From Lewinellaceae bacterium (lineage in GTDB: Bacteria; Bacteroidota; Bacteroidia; Chitinophagales; Saprospiraceae), in NCBI GenBank assembly GCA_020636315.1, contig JACJYA010000001.1:186001-250000 (forward strand): a stretch of DNA of 64,000 nt. The letters are read 5' to 3'. The first letter of the stretch is position 1. The number at the start of each line of letters is the position of its first letter. Position numbers and translations under genes: made by a program. Shown piece after piece: positions 15,710-24,672 of the stretch. Under the pieces are notes generated by a model. That model was not told where the DNA came from. It was given only the letters and a program-made list of their open reading frames with translations, and did no database searches.

Positions 15710-16996
15710 ATGAAATTGACCCAAAAAATTCTGCCGGCCTTCCTGCTCCTGTTTATTTTTCAAGGCGCTTCCGCCCAGCTCAAATACCTCCACTGCGGCC
15801 GCCTGATCGATGGTGCCGGCGATCAGGTGCGTGAAAAGGTGACCATCATCGTCGATGGGAAAACCATCAAAGAGGTGCGCGACGGCTACGCCGGAGCCGG
15901 CGAGGAGGTGGAGGTTATCGACCTGACGGACAAAACCGTGCTGCCCGGCCTGATGGACATGCACGTTCACCTGGAAGGAGAGAGCAACCCCCGCAGCTAC
16001 CTCGACCGCTTTCGGCTCAACGATGCCGATATTGCTCTGCGGGCCACCGTTTATGCCCGCCGAACGCTGATGGCCGGCTTCACCACTGTACGTGACCTGG
16101 GCGGTTCGGGAGTCAACGTCTCCCTGCGCAACGCCATCAATCAGGGATATGTGGAAGGCCCGCGCATTTTCACCGCCGAAAAGGCTATCGGCACCACCGG
16201 CGGCCATGCTGACCCTACCAATGGCACGCGCCAGGGCCTGATGGACTACGCCGGCCCGGAAGTCGGGGTCATTAATGGGCCGGACGAGGCCTGGCAGGCC
16301 GTGCGCCAGCGCTACCAGAACGGGGCCGACCTCATCAAGATCACCGCCACCGGCGGCGTGCTCAGTCTTGCCAAAGACGGCAGTAACCCCCAGTTTACCC
16401 TGGAAGAAGCCTCCGCCATCGTAAAGGCCGCCAAAGACTATGGTATGACGACCGCCGCTCACGCTCATGGCCCTGAAGGCATGAAGCGGGCAGTGCTGGC
16501 CGGCATCACCAGCATCGAACATGGTACTATGATGACGGAGGAGGTAATGGATCTGATGATTGAGAAGGGCACCTATTTCGTTCCTACCATCTCTGCCGGA
16601 AAGTTCGTGGCTGAAAAGGCAAAAGAGGAAGGCTATTTCCCCGCCATTATCGTCCCCAAAGCACTGGCCATTGGCCCGCAGATACAGGAGACGTTTGCGA
16701 AAGCGTACAAAAAGGGAGTTAAGATCGCTTTCGGGACCGATTGTGGCGTCAGCCCTCATGGTGATAATGCCAGGGAGTTTGTCTATATGACTGAGGCAGG
16801 CATGCCTCCTGCAGAGGCGATCCGCTCTGCTACCGTTACTGCTGCTGCTCTGCTCGGCATTTCCGATCAACTGGGTGCCATCGAAGCCGGCAAACTGGCC
16901 GATATCATTGCCGTAGAGGATAATCCTCTGGAAAATATTGAAACGCTGCTGGAGGTGGCATTTGTGATGAAGGAAGGGAAGGTTTATAAAGAGTGA
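15710..16996 (+). CDS. exported metal-dependent amidohydrolase (Xaa-Pro dipeptidase/imidazolonepropionase-like)
   Basis: The 428-residue product starts at ATG 15710 with signal peptide ending FQGASAQ. It has the amidohydrolase metal centre: His85 and His87 (MDMHVHLEG), Lys210 as likely carboxylated bridging lysine (ADLIKITATGG), His251 and His271 (SIEHGTMM) and Asp344 (FGTDCG). This is the subtype of binuclear-zinc enzymes that includes peptide- or dipeptide-hydrolysing Xaa-Pro dipeptidases in the periplasm. The closing segment GAIEAGKLADIIAVEDNPLE is the typical beta-sandwich return. The substrate is unproven. It is divergent from GH97 and its stop is 12 bases from that of the convergent hybrid sensor. 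Confidence 0.9.
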   Translation: MKLTQKILPAFLLLFIFQGASAQLKYLHCGRLIDGAGDQVREKVTIIVDGKTIKEVRDGYAGAGEEVEVIDLTDKTVLPGLMDMHVHLEGESNPRSYLDRFRLNDADIALRATVYARRTLMAGFTTVRDLGGSGVNVSLRNAINQGYVEGPRIFTAEKAIGTTGGHADPTNGTRQGLMDYAGPEVGVINGPDEAWQAVRQRYQNGADLIKITATGGVLSLAKDGSNPQFTLEEASAIVKAAKDYGMTTAAHAHGPEGMKRAVLAGITSIEHGTMMTEEVMDLMIEKGTYFVPTISAGKFVAEKAKEEGYFPAIIVPKALAIGPQIQETFAKAYKKGVKIAFGTDCGVSPHGDNAREFVYMTEAGMPPAEAIRSATVTAAALLGISDQLGAIEAGKLADIIAVEDNPLENIETLLEVAFVMKEGKVYKE

Positions 16997-17008
16997 ATTA
17001 TGCCGATT

Positions 17009-19822
17009 TCAAACCTCACTTGGAGATACCCCAAAGGCATCCTTGTAGCTTTTCGAGAAATAAGAGAGGTTGGAATACCCCACCTGATAGGCGATCTCTG
17101 AAACGGAGCCCGCCTTTTGTTCCAGCAGCTCTTTGGCGCGGGCCAGGCGGAATTCCCGGATGAGTTGGTTGGGCGATTTATCGGTGAGGGCCTTGAGCTT
17201 GCGGTGAAGCTGGGAGCGGCTGAAGCCGACAGCGCGGGCCAGCTCTTCCACCGTATAGAATTCATTGCCAATGTTTGCCTCTACCTGTTCTTTTATGGAT
17301 TGGAGGAAGCGTTCGTCCATGGAGTTGAGGGAAACCTGGTCAGGTTGAAGTTTGAACCCTCCGCTGAACCGCTCCCGGAGGCGTCGCCGTTGTTCAACCA
17401 GATTGGCCATGCGCACGTTCAGTTCCCGGACGTCGAAGGGCTTGGTGAGGTAATCGTCGGCGCCTTGTTCCAGGCCCTCGATCTTGTGCTGCTGGCCGGC
17501 CTTGGCGGTGAGCAGGATGATGGGGATGTGGCTCGTCCGGGCGTCTGCCTTAAGGGCCGAACAGAGCTCGAATCCGTTTTTCCCGGGCATCATGACGTCA
17601 CTGATGATGATGTCGGGAATTTTTTCTATGGCAGTGTCTATCCCCATCTGGCCGTCTTTGGCCACAATGGGAAGGAAATCGTTCTGAATATTCTCAACGA
17701 TGTATCGGCGCAGGTCCGGATTGTCTTCCACTACGAGCGCCAGTGGCTGGCCGGAGGAGGGGGAGGCGTTGTCGATTGCGCCTCCTTCTTCGAAAAGCAG
17801 CCCCTCTGCCGCAGCCCGGGCGGGGCGCTCCTCTTCGTCCATTTCCGGTGGTATGGCCGCCTCCGCCGGAAGGTATTCCCGGCGGTACGGCAGGCGGACT
17901 TTAAAGGTGGTGCCTTGTCCTTTTACACTTTCGACACTGATCTGTCCATTGTGCAATTCTACAAGTTCCCTGGCCAGGGACAGGCCGATGCCGGTTCCCT
18001 GGGATTCCGTGCCTTCAACCTGATAGAACCGGTCAAATACCTTATCTATTTCCCTGGCATCCATCCCTGTCCCGGAATCGGAGACCTGTATCTTAAGGAA
18101 ACCTTTGTGTTCTTCCACCAATACCCGGATGGCGCCGTGTTCAGGGGTGAATTTAAAAGCATTGGACACGAGGTTCACCAGTATCTTTTCGAGTTTATCC
18201 CTGTCGAACCACGCTTCTTCCGGTTCTTCAGGGAAGCTGGTGTGGAAATGAATATGGCGATACTCCGCCAGGCTTTCGAAAGAATGAGTGATGGCGCGAA
18301 GGAACGGGACAACCTGTCCGCGGGCGGTGGCCAGCTTCATTTTGCCGCTGTCCAGTTTAGACAGGTCGAGAAGTTGATCCACCAGGTTTTGCAGGCGCAG
18401 GGAATTCCTTCTGATAACCTTCAGGTGCCTGCCTTTGACCGGCACTTCCTCAGCATCATCGACTGCTTCACTGGCGGGGATGCTTTCCATTGCCTGGTTG
18501 ACCGGCCCCAGGATGAGGGACAGAGGCGTTCGGAATTCGTGGCTGATGTTGGCAAAGAAACGGGATTTGATGGCATCCAGCTCCCGAATGCGTTCGGCCT
18601 GCGCCTTTTGCCGTTCGCTTTCCAGCAATTTGTAACCCAGCCCCAGAGCGTAGATCATCAACAGCCCGATCTGCCCTACCGGCCAGGGCACTACCGGGAG
18701 GTGGATCACGTCCATATTTGTCAGAATGCCCAGAATACTCCAGAAGATGAACCAGGCAACCCCGGCGCCGAATATCTTCGCCAACCGGTGTTTGCCCAGA
18801 ATGAATTTTATGGATGCAGGCATTATCAGGACGAAGGTCAGGAAAAAACCGATCATTACATTATTGTATGGCAAATACCAGGAAGAGATAAAATTATAGA
18901 TGGAAAACGCCACAAATAGGCCGGTCACAATGAGCAGGTACTTGTCCCAGAAAGGAAGCCGTCCTTTGGTCTCCGAAAAAGAGCGCCCGAAAAGGAGCAG
19001 AAAGGACATAGAGCCCAGAGCGGCCAGGTTGAATAAGGGAAAAGAAAGGCGGGGGTGGTTGGGGAAAAAAAGATCCACATAACTATTGGCCGGCTCAATA
19101 TTGGAATAATGCATGCCGAACAACAGGCAGAAAAGGCCGAAGTACAGATAGGAACTTTCCCGGACAAAAAACCAGAAGACCAGTACGTAAAAACCGATGA
19201 TAAAATACATGGCCTGCCCGCCGTAGATGAGCCATTTGTTCTTATCAGTGGTATAGGAAATGTTGGAAACCGGATGGCTCAGTACAGGTTCCAGGTGCAA
19301 TACCCTCATTTCCTCGGCGGTGCCGGCCCGGATGAAGAGCGTGGTGCTATCCCCTCCTCTGAGGGAAAAGGGAATAATATTAACCGCCGCTCTTTTTTTT
19401 ACCGCTTTTTCCCGGCGGGGAACAAGATACCCCGACCGGTAATGCTCCTTTACCACCCCGTCCTGCACGAAGTAAGCATCCACATAATCCAGGGCGGCTA
19501 AATAGGGGTAATTATCGTTTTCCCCCTTGAACACCATCCACAGGCTCTCCATGTCTTTATCTGCCGTTATTCGGATCTTCAGCCAGTGGGCGGCAGGATA
19601 GGCTGTAGGCTGGCTGGTTTCGAATTGGCCGGAAAATGGAAAATGGCCTGTCAGGATATCCTCAATCGACAGCTCCCCGCCCGGATCAGTGTATAGAGCT
19701 GCGTAAGGCGCCAGCTCTTTCGGAGCAAGCCCACTGTCCTCCAGGTGCAGCATTTCACTGCTCGGCTGCCCCGGCAGGTTACTGAAAAAGAGAAATAATA
19801 TGGCGAAAAAAAAGAACCGCAT
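17009..19822 (-). CDS. one-piece hybrid two-component regulator: 7TMR-DISM sensor, histidine kinase, receiver, AraC domain
   Basis: The 937-residue protein has, in order: a signal peptide, an extracellular DISMED2-like sensor (about 25-190), seven membrane segments (about 200-400), HisKA with phospho-acceptor His in ANISHEFRTPLSLILGP, HATPase_c (NLVSNAFKFTP, DSGTGM, GTGIGLSLA), a receiver with phospho-acceptor Asp in IIISDVMMPGKNG and Lys in TKPFD, and a C-terminal AraC-type HTH (VEELARAVGFSRSQLHRKL then IAYQVGYSNLSYFSKSYK). The whole pathway from signal to DNA is therefore in one polypeptide, a form typical of Bacteroidota. DISMED2 domains often bind carbohydrates or small ligands. A -7 box lies 49 bases upstream. 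The target genes are not evident. Confidence 0.93.
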   Translation of the reverse strand: MRFFFFAILFLFFSNLPGQPSSEMLHLEDSGLAPKELAPYAALYTDPGGELSIEDILTGHFPFSGQFETSQPTAYPAAHWLKIRITADKDMESLWMVFKGENDNYPYLAALDYVDAYFVQDGVVKEHYRSGYLVPRREKAVKKRAAVNIIPFSLRGGDSTTLFIRAGTAEEMRVLHLEPVLSHPVSNISYTTDKNKWLIYGGQAMYFIIGFYVLVFWFFVRESSYLYFGLFCLLFGMHYSNIEPANSYVDLFFPNHPRLSFPLFNLAALGSMSFLLLFGRSFSETKGRLPFWDKYLLIVTGLFVAFSIYNFISSWYLPYNNVMIGFFLTFVLIMPASIKFILGKHRLAKIFGAGVAWFIFWSILGILTNMDVIHLPVVPWPVGQIGLLMIYALGLGYKLLESERQKAQAERIRELDAIKSRFFANISHEFRTPLSLILGPVNQAMESIPASEAVDDAEEVPVKGRHLKVIRRNSLRLQNLVDQLLDLSKLDSGKMKLATARGQVVPFLRAITHSFESLAEYRHIHFHTSFPEEPEEAWFDRDKLEKILVNLVSNAFKFTPEHGAIRVLVEEHKGFLKIQVSDSGTGMDAREIDKVFDRFYQVEGTESQGTGIGLSLARELVELHNGQISVESVKGQGTTFKVRLPYRREYLPAEAAIPPEMDEEERPARAAAEGLLFEEGGAIDNASPSSGQPLALVVEDNPDLRRYIVENIQNDFLPIVAKDGQMGIDTAIEKIPDIIISDVMMPGKNGFELCSALKADARTSHIPIILLTAKAGQQHKIEGLEQGADDYLTKPFDVRELNVRMANLVEQRRRLRERFSGGFKLQPDQVSLNSMDERFLQSIKEQVEANIGNEFYTVEELARAVGFSRSQLHRKLKALTDKSPNQLIREFRLARAKELLEQKAGSVSEIAYQVGYSNLSYFSKSYKDAFGVSPSEV

Positions 19823-19870
19823 AGCTTGGTATCCTAAAAATAGTAATCCTGCAACTATTCAACAACGGTT

Positions 19871-19878
19871 CAAAGATA
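19871..19878 (-). promoter_or_regulatory. -7 box upstream of the hybrid regulator
   Basis: The reverse strand reads TATCTTTG, a perfect TAnnTTTG, 49 bases before the ATG. The best -33 TTG (19905-19903) is 24 bases away, one longer than the usual upper limit. Confidence 0.45.
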
Positions 19879-20290
19879 GGGAAGGAGGAACGCCCTTGTT
19901 TGCAATCTCGTCGCAATGGATGACAGGTTTGTCGCATGGGAATAATTATGCGGCAGGAGTGGCAGATTTTGATTCAGCACCGGGCAATAAAAACCCGCCC
20001 CCAACCTCAACTGAAACAGCCTCCGGGTAAGGAGCCCTTTGAGCCTGTTCAGTGAGGTAAAGGGGTAGGGGTTTTAGGGGTTATACAGGGCTATTTGTTT
20101 GGGTAGGCTGCCCTGCAGACTAACCAAGGGTATAAAAACATGGGATTATACTTTTTGCGGTTCATAGGGTATTTTACTTTCTCAGTGCAGAAATAAGCCG
20201 GATTTAAACAACTGCTTATTTTTTTTTAATTATTTTCCTCCTTCGGGTTTAATTTCCACGCTTTGCTTCACTATTTCAGTAATACGAGTT
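19879..20290. other. intergenic region before the sigma-factor gene
   Basis: About 410 bases without a supportable gene on either strand. It contains a G-rich tract (GGGGTAGGGGTTTTAGGGGTT around 20060-20085) and an AT-rich stretch near 20215-20235. No perfect TAnnTTTG box is seen before the sigma gene at 20291, which would fit control by its own ECF sigma factor rather than the primary one. Confidence 0.4.
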
Positions 20291-20875
20291 ATGCGCAACT
20301 GCAAAAGGGCCATCAATAAAATGAGAGCAGGAGGGGAGGAAGGCGTTGCCGAGGGGATGACATTATTACTTGAAGACCTGGACCTTCACAAAACGGCGAA
20401 ATACTTCCACGGCCGTTACCGCCAGCTTTCCCGGATACTCAGTTGGGAAGACCTTTTGTATGAAACGATCCTGCGGCTGGTTACTGAGGTTCAAAGCGGG
20501 CGCGGGCCAAATAGAAACTGTAAGGGCTATATCCGCAATATTTGCCGGAACATCTGCGAAGAGTACCGGCGGGAATATCAAAGAATGGATAAGATCATGG
20601 ACGTACTGGTTAGAATGTACCATAGCCCATCCAGTAAGGTGTTGCCTGAAAAGGTCAGGGCCTTCCTGGCGCAGTTGGGGGGGCAATGTGAGTTGCTCCT
20701 CCGGATGTACTTTTTCGAGGAACCACCGGTGGAAAACCACGAAGTGTTGGCCGGGCACCTGAACGGAAAAGGCTACGAAGTCAGCCCTTCTTCTGTTTCC
20801 TCATTACTGTCCAGGTGTAAAAGAAAGTTCAGAGAATTACTGGGGGGTAACCCAAGCAGCTTGTTTGAAGAATAA
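20291..20875 (+). CDS. ECF-type RNA polymerase sigma factor (divergent)
   Basis: The 194-residue product has a sigma-2-like segment (LSWEDLLYETILRLVTEV, then NCKGYIRNICRNICEEYRRE) and a sigma-4-like C-terminus with a helix-turn-helix (LAGHLNGKGYEVSPSSVSSLLSRCKRKFRELL). The overall size and order fit an extracytoplasmic-function sigma factor of a divergent Bacteroidota type rather than a classical RpoE. It is followed after 12 bases by a gene for a membrane protein with an anti-sigma-like N-terminus, so the pair is probably one transcript. The cluster converges with the CHAT and subtilisin genes. Confidence 0.72.
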   Translation: MRNCKRAINKMRAGGEEGVAEGMTLLLEDLDLHKTAKYFHGRYRQLSRILSWEDLLYETILRLVTEVQSGRGPNRNCKGYIRNICRNICEEYRREYQRMDKIMDVLVRMYHSPSSKVLPEKVRAFLAQLGGQCELLLRMYFFEEPPVENHEVLAGHLNGKGYEVSPSSVSSLLSRCKRKFRELLGGNPSSLFEE

Positions 20876-20887
20876 ACCCTGCCAAAA

Positions 20888-21718
20888 ATGAAAAACCACG
20901 ATCATCATAACCGGGCGAAAGCCTACCTGGAAGAAACCATGAGCAACCGGGAGCGGCAGGCATTCGAAGCCGCCCTTGAAAAAGACGAAGGCCTTCAGGA
21001 GGCTTTTCTCAAATATGCGCTCTCCATGGAGCTGCCAAGGCCGGAACAAGAGGATAAATGGAGGGAAATTCTGGAACGGATACGGCGGGAGAAAGGCCCT
21101 TTGCCGGAACCCACCCTGAACTTCTTCGACTACCTGAGGTACGCCTTCTCTCCTGGCGTTTTTTGGAAAACGGGCCTGGGCCTCCTGGCTGCTGTATTCG
21201 CCGGTATAGTGATATGGGCGAACCTGGCCCTGAAACCGGACGAAGAGTTGATCGATAAATATTTTATAGAAGCCTACTGTCCCGGTGTTGCCGGAGAAGG
21301 CTCCTCTTCAACCGAAATGGACAGATCCTTTGAGCGAGCCTCGAACTTCTATTGCGGATACGCCGAAGGCGGAGCCGATAGCCTGAAAGTACAGGCTGAA
21401 CGGTGCCCTGGATTTTGTATGGCGAAATATTACCTCGCCCACTGGCAATTGAAGAGCGGACATTTCGAATCAGCAGCTGAAGGATTTACGCAGTGCCTGG
21501 ACAATGAAGCCAGCCTGCTTCAATACGGCTATACTTCCCTGGCGGAGCCGGTGCGGCTCAACCTGCTGCTTGCCCGGCTGGGCGCCGGGTACAACCGGAA
21601 AGATATTCTGGAGGGCCTTCAGGCGTTGAAAAACGGCGAAAGCGCCGAAGAAACCCGGGCGGCTGAAAGCCTTTACGACGAACTATCCGCTCCTTTCCGG
21701 TTCCTGCTGGTGCGGTGA
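20888..21718 (+). CDS. single-pass membrane protein, probable anti-sigma factor with TPR-like periplasmic part
   Basis: The 276-residue product has a cytoplasmic helical N-terminus (about 1-90; KAYLEETMSNRERQAFEAAL resembles the AYLxGxLsxxExxxFE helix of Bacteroidota anti-sigma proteins), one membrane helix (about 97-118, WKTGLGLLAAVFAGIVIWAN) and a periplasmic part with a TPR-like helical repeat (AKYYLAHWQLKSGHFESAAE). There is no HxxxCxxC zinc motif. Position right after an ECF sigma gene supports an anti-sigma role; the direct evidence is only the N-terminal pattern, topology and context. The stop codon touches that of the convergent CHAT gene with no base between. Confidence 0.62.
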   Translation: MKNHDHHNRAKAYLEETMSNRERQAFEAALEKDEGLQEAFLKYALSMELPRPEQEDKWREILERIRREKGPLPEPTLNFFDYLRYAFSPGVFWKTGLGLLAAVFAGIVIWANLALKPDEELIDKYFIEAYCPGVAGEGSSSTEMDRSFERASNFYCGYAEGGADSLKVQAERCPGFCMAKYYLAHWQLKSGHFESAAEGFTQCLDNEASLLQYGYTSLAEPVRLNLLLARLGAGYNRKDILEGLQALKNGESAEETRAAESLYDELSAPFRFLLVR

Positions 21719-24553
21719 TCAATCCGTAGCCCCGATCAGGATCAGGCCCGCCCAGTCATTGGGGTGGTGCCGGCGGGCAACTTCCCTTTTGGCCCTGGCC
21801 AGCGCCTCGTCTTTGGGCGCCTCGTCCTGCAGAAGGTAGCGGTAGAACGCGGGGGCAATCCGGGCCTTTGCCGCCGTAGGAACATTCCAGAGGGTGGTGG
21901 CCAGGCTCCGCACGCCGGCGTAGGCCATTCCCCGGGCCAGGCTGATGTTTCCTTCCCCCTCCATGAAGCGCCCGGTGGCCGTCTGGCAGGCGGAAAGGAA
22001 AAGAAGGTCGAGGTTCCAGTGCTGGGCGTAGAGGTCTTTTACAAAGAGCAATTCGGAAAGGTCGATCTGTTCACCCAGCTGGGAAAAAGAAATGAAACTG
22101 AAACCGGGATCTCCCTCATTGAGTATGCCGTGCGTGGGGACGTGAATGATGGAATATTGCCGGCAGGCCTTCAGGAATTCCTCTTTGCTGGCCGCTTCCT
22201 GTTCATAAACCTTCACATTTGGGATGGTTTCCCGAATCTTTTTTACTTCCGTTTCCTGGTTAACTCCCAGAGGTGTCAGATACGGCAGGACGTTCAGAAG
22301 GGCCGGAGGAAGTGCTGAATGGCCGGCGTTCCGGCTGATGCTATGGTTGAACGCCGATACAAAAACCGCCATTCCTTTATCGCCTCCGGATTTGCCTTTC
22401 GGGCCCGGCTGCATCAACGAAAGCAGATTGGCGGAAAAACAGTAGCTGACGCTGTGGTTGAAGAGGACGAAGTTGCCGGCATTGGCCTGTTGAGCGATGC
22501 CACCGGGAATTCTGCTCTTCAGCAGGGCCTCAAAGGGAAGGTTGTTGAGTGAACCGGCGGGGATGATGATCAAACGGCCGGAAAGCTTGTCTTCGGCCGG
22601 CGCAAGGAGCTTATCGTAAAGGCTTTGGGCCAGCCGGCAAAACTCGTCTTCCTCATTCTGGTTTTGCGATTGGCCCTGTTGCAATAGTAACCGGAACCGG
22701 CTCACCTGGCGGTCCAGGTTCCTTCTGGAAACAGGAACGGTTTCCAGGGAAAGAGAGTCCTGGTTCAACAGAAATATATAGAGGGCGGAGTCCAGTTGAA
22801 AATACTCGATCAGAGATTGGCCGGGCTTCAGAAGTTCTTTCCTGATATCGGTACTGGAAAGTTCTGCGCCCTGGTATTTGAGTGCAAAGTAGTTGGGGTA
22901 GTCTTCCCGGAGCTGTCGTTGAAAGGCCCGGATGTTTTCAAAATTGCGGGACAGTTCTTTTTTCAGCTCCTTTTTTTGAACCGGGTCGTTCCAGTTTTCC
23001 AGCAACTGGCCTTTTAGGCGGGCGCGGGCGAGCAGTAGTTCTTCTTCCTGGCGCCGGGCGGTTTCAGGAAGCATACTGCTTACATTCTTCAGCCGGGCGG
23101 CTTCCAGGAGTACGAAGGCCTTGCTTTGTTCCGATATCCGGAATGCCTGTTCCTTGTAGGTGGGGTCATTGGTTTTCCGGTAGAGCTTCAGGCAGCCTTC
23201 AAATGCCTTGCTCAGTGTTTCCTGGGCTCCGGCTGCCAGTTCGAGTTTGGCCTCGTCGCTGATAAAATCTCCCCGGATATGGTTGATGAGGCGGTATAAA
23301 GTATCATAGGCTGCAACCGCATTTTTTAAATATTCGGCCTCTCCTTTTTTTTCTTCGGAAAGGGCCAGGTTGGCCAGGGCGATATCGGCCAGCAGGGCCA
23401 TTGCCCGCCTGTGGTTCCCTTCGTAGGAAGAGGCCGGCGGCAGCGGCCGGCCGGCATAATGAGGATGAGAAGGAGCCAGAAAAAGGAGGGCGGAATCGTA
23501 ATCGACTAAAGCTGCTTCATACTGCCTCCGGCCGAAATGGCTTTCGCCCCGGTTGATGTATAAAGGGACGAAGATATTGTTCAGTTCATCCTGGTTTTTC
23601 AACAAGTTGATCGCATCGGTCAGCACCTGGGTAGCTTTTCCCAACTGGCCGGCCCTGCGGTAGAGTTCTCCCAGGTTGCTCGCCGCCCGGGCAATTCTCG
23701 CCTCTTTTTGTGGCCCTTCCGGCGCATTCTCGTAAGATGACAGGGCTTTTTGAATGAAAGATGCGGCCTTTATTCCTGCCTCCTCCTCTTCACTGGCTAA
23801 CAGCGAGTCCTGCCAGATATTGCCCAGCACCAGGTAAAGGTTGGCAATGCCAATGTTCTGGCCTTCAGGGCCCGGCCGGTTTAGCTCCGCCCCGGCCCTT
23901 TCTATTCCCTTATCGTATTCCCGAAGCAGGCGGTAACAGGAGGACAACGACCAAGCCATTTCCAGCTGTTTCTTCGGGCTGATGGGATACACTTCCATGC
24001 TGTCGGAAGCTATTTGATAGTGAAAAAGAGCATTGTTCAATTCGCCGATCTCCTGGTACGCCTGCCCCAGTTTTAAATGGCTCAGAATAAAAAGCTGAGG
24101 CAGGCCTTTGAGAAGCCGGACGCCGGCTGAATCAAAGTAGGAGATCGCCTGGTGGTAGTTTTTGCGAAGAAAATGGGCGGAACCGATATTGTAATACATT
24201 CTCAGAACGTCCTGGTGAAAAGGGCTTTCGAACAGGCGCTTTCTGATACCCAGGGCCATTTGAGAGTAATGCTCAGCATCCAAAGGCCTTTGGAAAAGCA
24301 GCTTTTTCCCAAGTTCATCTGCAACTGAGGCCCACAAGGAATCTTTCTGAAAACCGGTACAGGCTTCCAGTTCAGGGCGGAGAAGATCCAGTTTTGCGGT
24401 GATGGAGTCGGGAGCGGCGCCTTCACCGAGCGAACTTAGCATCCCTGCCAGTTCCGTTTCCAGAGTTGTATCGCAGGGGGGAAAGGCCGGTTGGTTTTTG
24501 CAGGCGGAAAGAGCAGCCAGTAGAATGGTGCAAAAAAGAAGGGGCTTTGTCAT
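21719..24553 (-). CDS. TPR-CHAT domain lipoprotein, caspase-like cysteine protease
   Basis: The 944-residue product has a lipoprotein signal (LLAALSAC, Cys18), a long helical region with about eight TPR-like repeats (80-420; for example NNALFHYQIASDSME and QLGKATQVLTDAINLL), a coiled linker (490-570), and a C-terminal CHAT domain (about 620-944). The CHAT dyad is intact: His about 808 in HVPTHGILNEGDP and Cys about 856 in LFLSACQTATG. CHAT proteases are relatives of caspases and separase; in type III-E CRISPR systems a TPR-CHAT protease cleaves a protein that controls an ECF sigma factor. Here the lipoprotein signal puts the protease outside the cytoplasm. It is convergent with a sigma/anti-sigma pair and downstream of a subtilisin gene. 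Confidence 0.9.
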   Translation of the reverse strand: MTKPLLFCTILLAALSACKNQPAFPPCDTTLETELAGMLSSLGEGAAPDSITAKLDLLRPELEACTGFQKDSLWASVADELGKKLLFQRPLDAEHYSQMALGIRKRLFESPFHQDVLRMYYNIGSAHFLRKNYHQAISYFDSAGVRLLKGLPQLFILSHLKLGQAYQEIGELNNALFHYQIASDSMEVYPISPKKQLEMAWSLSSCYRLLREYDKGIERAGAELNRPGPEGQNIGIANLYLVLGNIWQDSLLASEEEEAGIKAASFIQKALSSYENAPEGPQKEARIARAASNLGELYRRAGQLGKATQVLTDAINLLKNQDELNNIFVPLYINRGESHFGRRQYEAALVDYDSALLFLAPSHPHYAGRPLPPASSYEGNHRRAMALLADIALANLALSEEKKGEAEYLKNAVAAYDTLYRLINHIRGDFISDEAKLELAAGAQETLSKAFEGCLKLYRKTNDPTYKEQAFRISEQSKAFVLLEAARLKNVSSMLPETARRQEEELLLARARLKGQLLENWNDPVQKKELKKELSRNFENIRAFQRQLREDYPNYFALKYQGAELSSTDIRKELLKPGQSLIEYFQLDSALYIFLLNQDSLSLETVPVSRRNLDRQVSRFRLLLQQGQSQNQNEEDEFCRLAQSLYDKLLAPAEDKLSGRLIIIPAGSLNNLPFEALLKSRIPGGIAQQANAGNFVLFNHSVSYCFSANLLSLMQPGPKGKSGGDKGMAVFVSAFNHSISRNAGHSALPPALLNVLPYLTPLGVNQETEVKKIRETIPNVKVYEQEAASKEEFLKACRQYSIIHVPTHGILNEGDPGFSFISFSQLGEQIDLSELLFVKDLYAQHWNLDLLFLSACQTATGRFMEGEGNISLARGMAYAGVRSLATTLWNVPTAAKARIAPAFYRYLLQDEAPKDEALARAKREVARRHHPNDWAGLILIGATD

Positions 24554-24585
24554 TTGTTTAAGGGTTAATGGTATTTTTCCGGGAA

Positions 24586-24649
24586 TCAGGGGCTGAATTG
24601 CTTCTCCGCTTTATTTATTAAATACCCGAAGAAGCAGTTCAGCCCCTGA
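24586..24649. repeat. long hairpin between the subtilisin and CHAT genes
   Basis: TCAGGGGCTGAAtTGCTTCT (24586-24605) pairs with AGAAGCAgTTCAGCCCCTGA (24630-24649), 20-bp arms with one mismatch and a 24-base AT-rich loop. It lies in the 119-base gap between two reverse-strand genes, without a T run after it on that strand, so it may be an RNA-stabilising or partial terminator structure that sets unequal expression. Confidence 0.6.
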
Positions 24650-24672
24650 ATGGCATGGTTTATGTCTGGCCG

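Noticed and set aside
15503..16870. 455-residue reverse open stretch
   Set aside because: Antisense to the exported amidohydrolase, with no recognisable domain.
17117..18919. 600-residue forward open stretch
   Set aside because: Runs antisense through the hybrid regulator, whose domains are clear; a shadow of GC-rich codon use.
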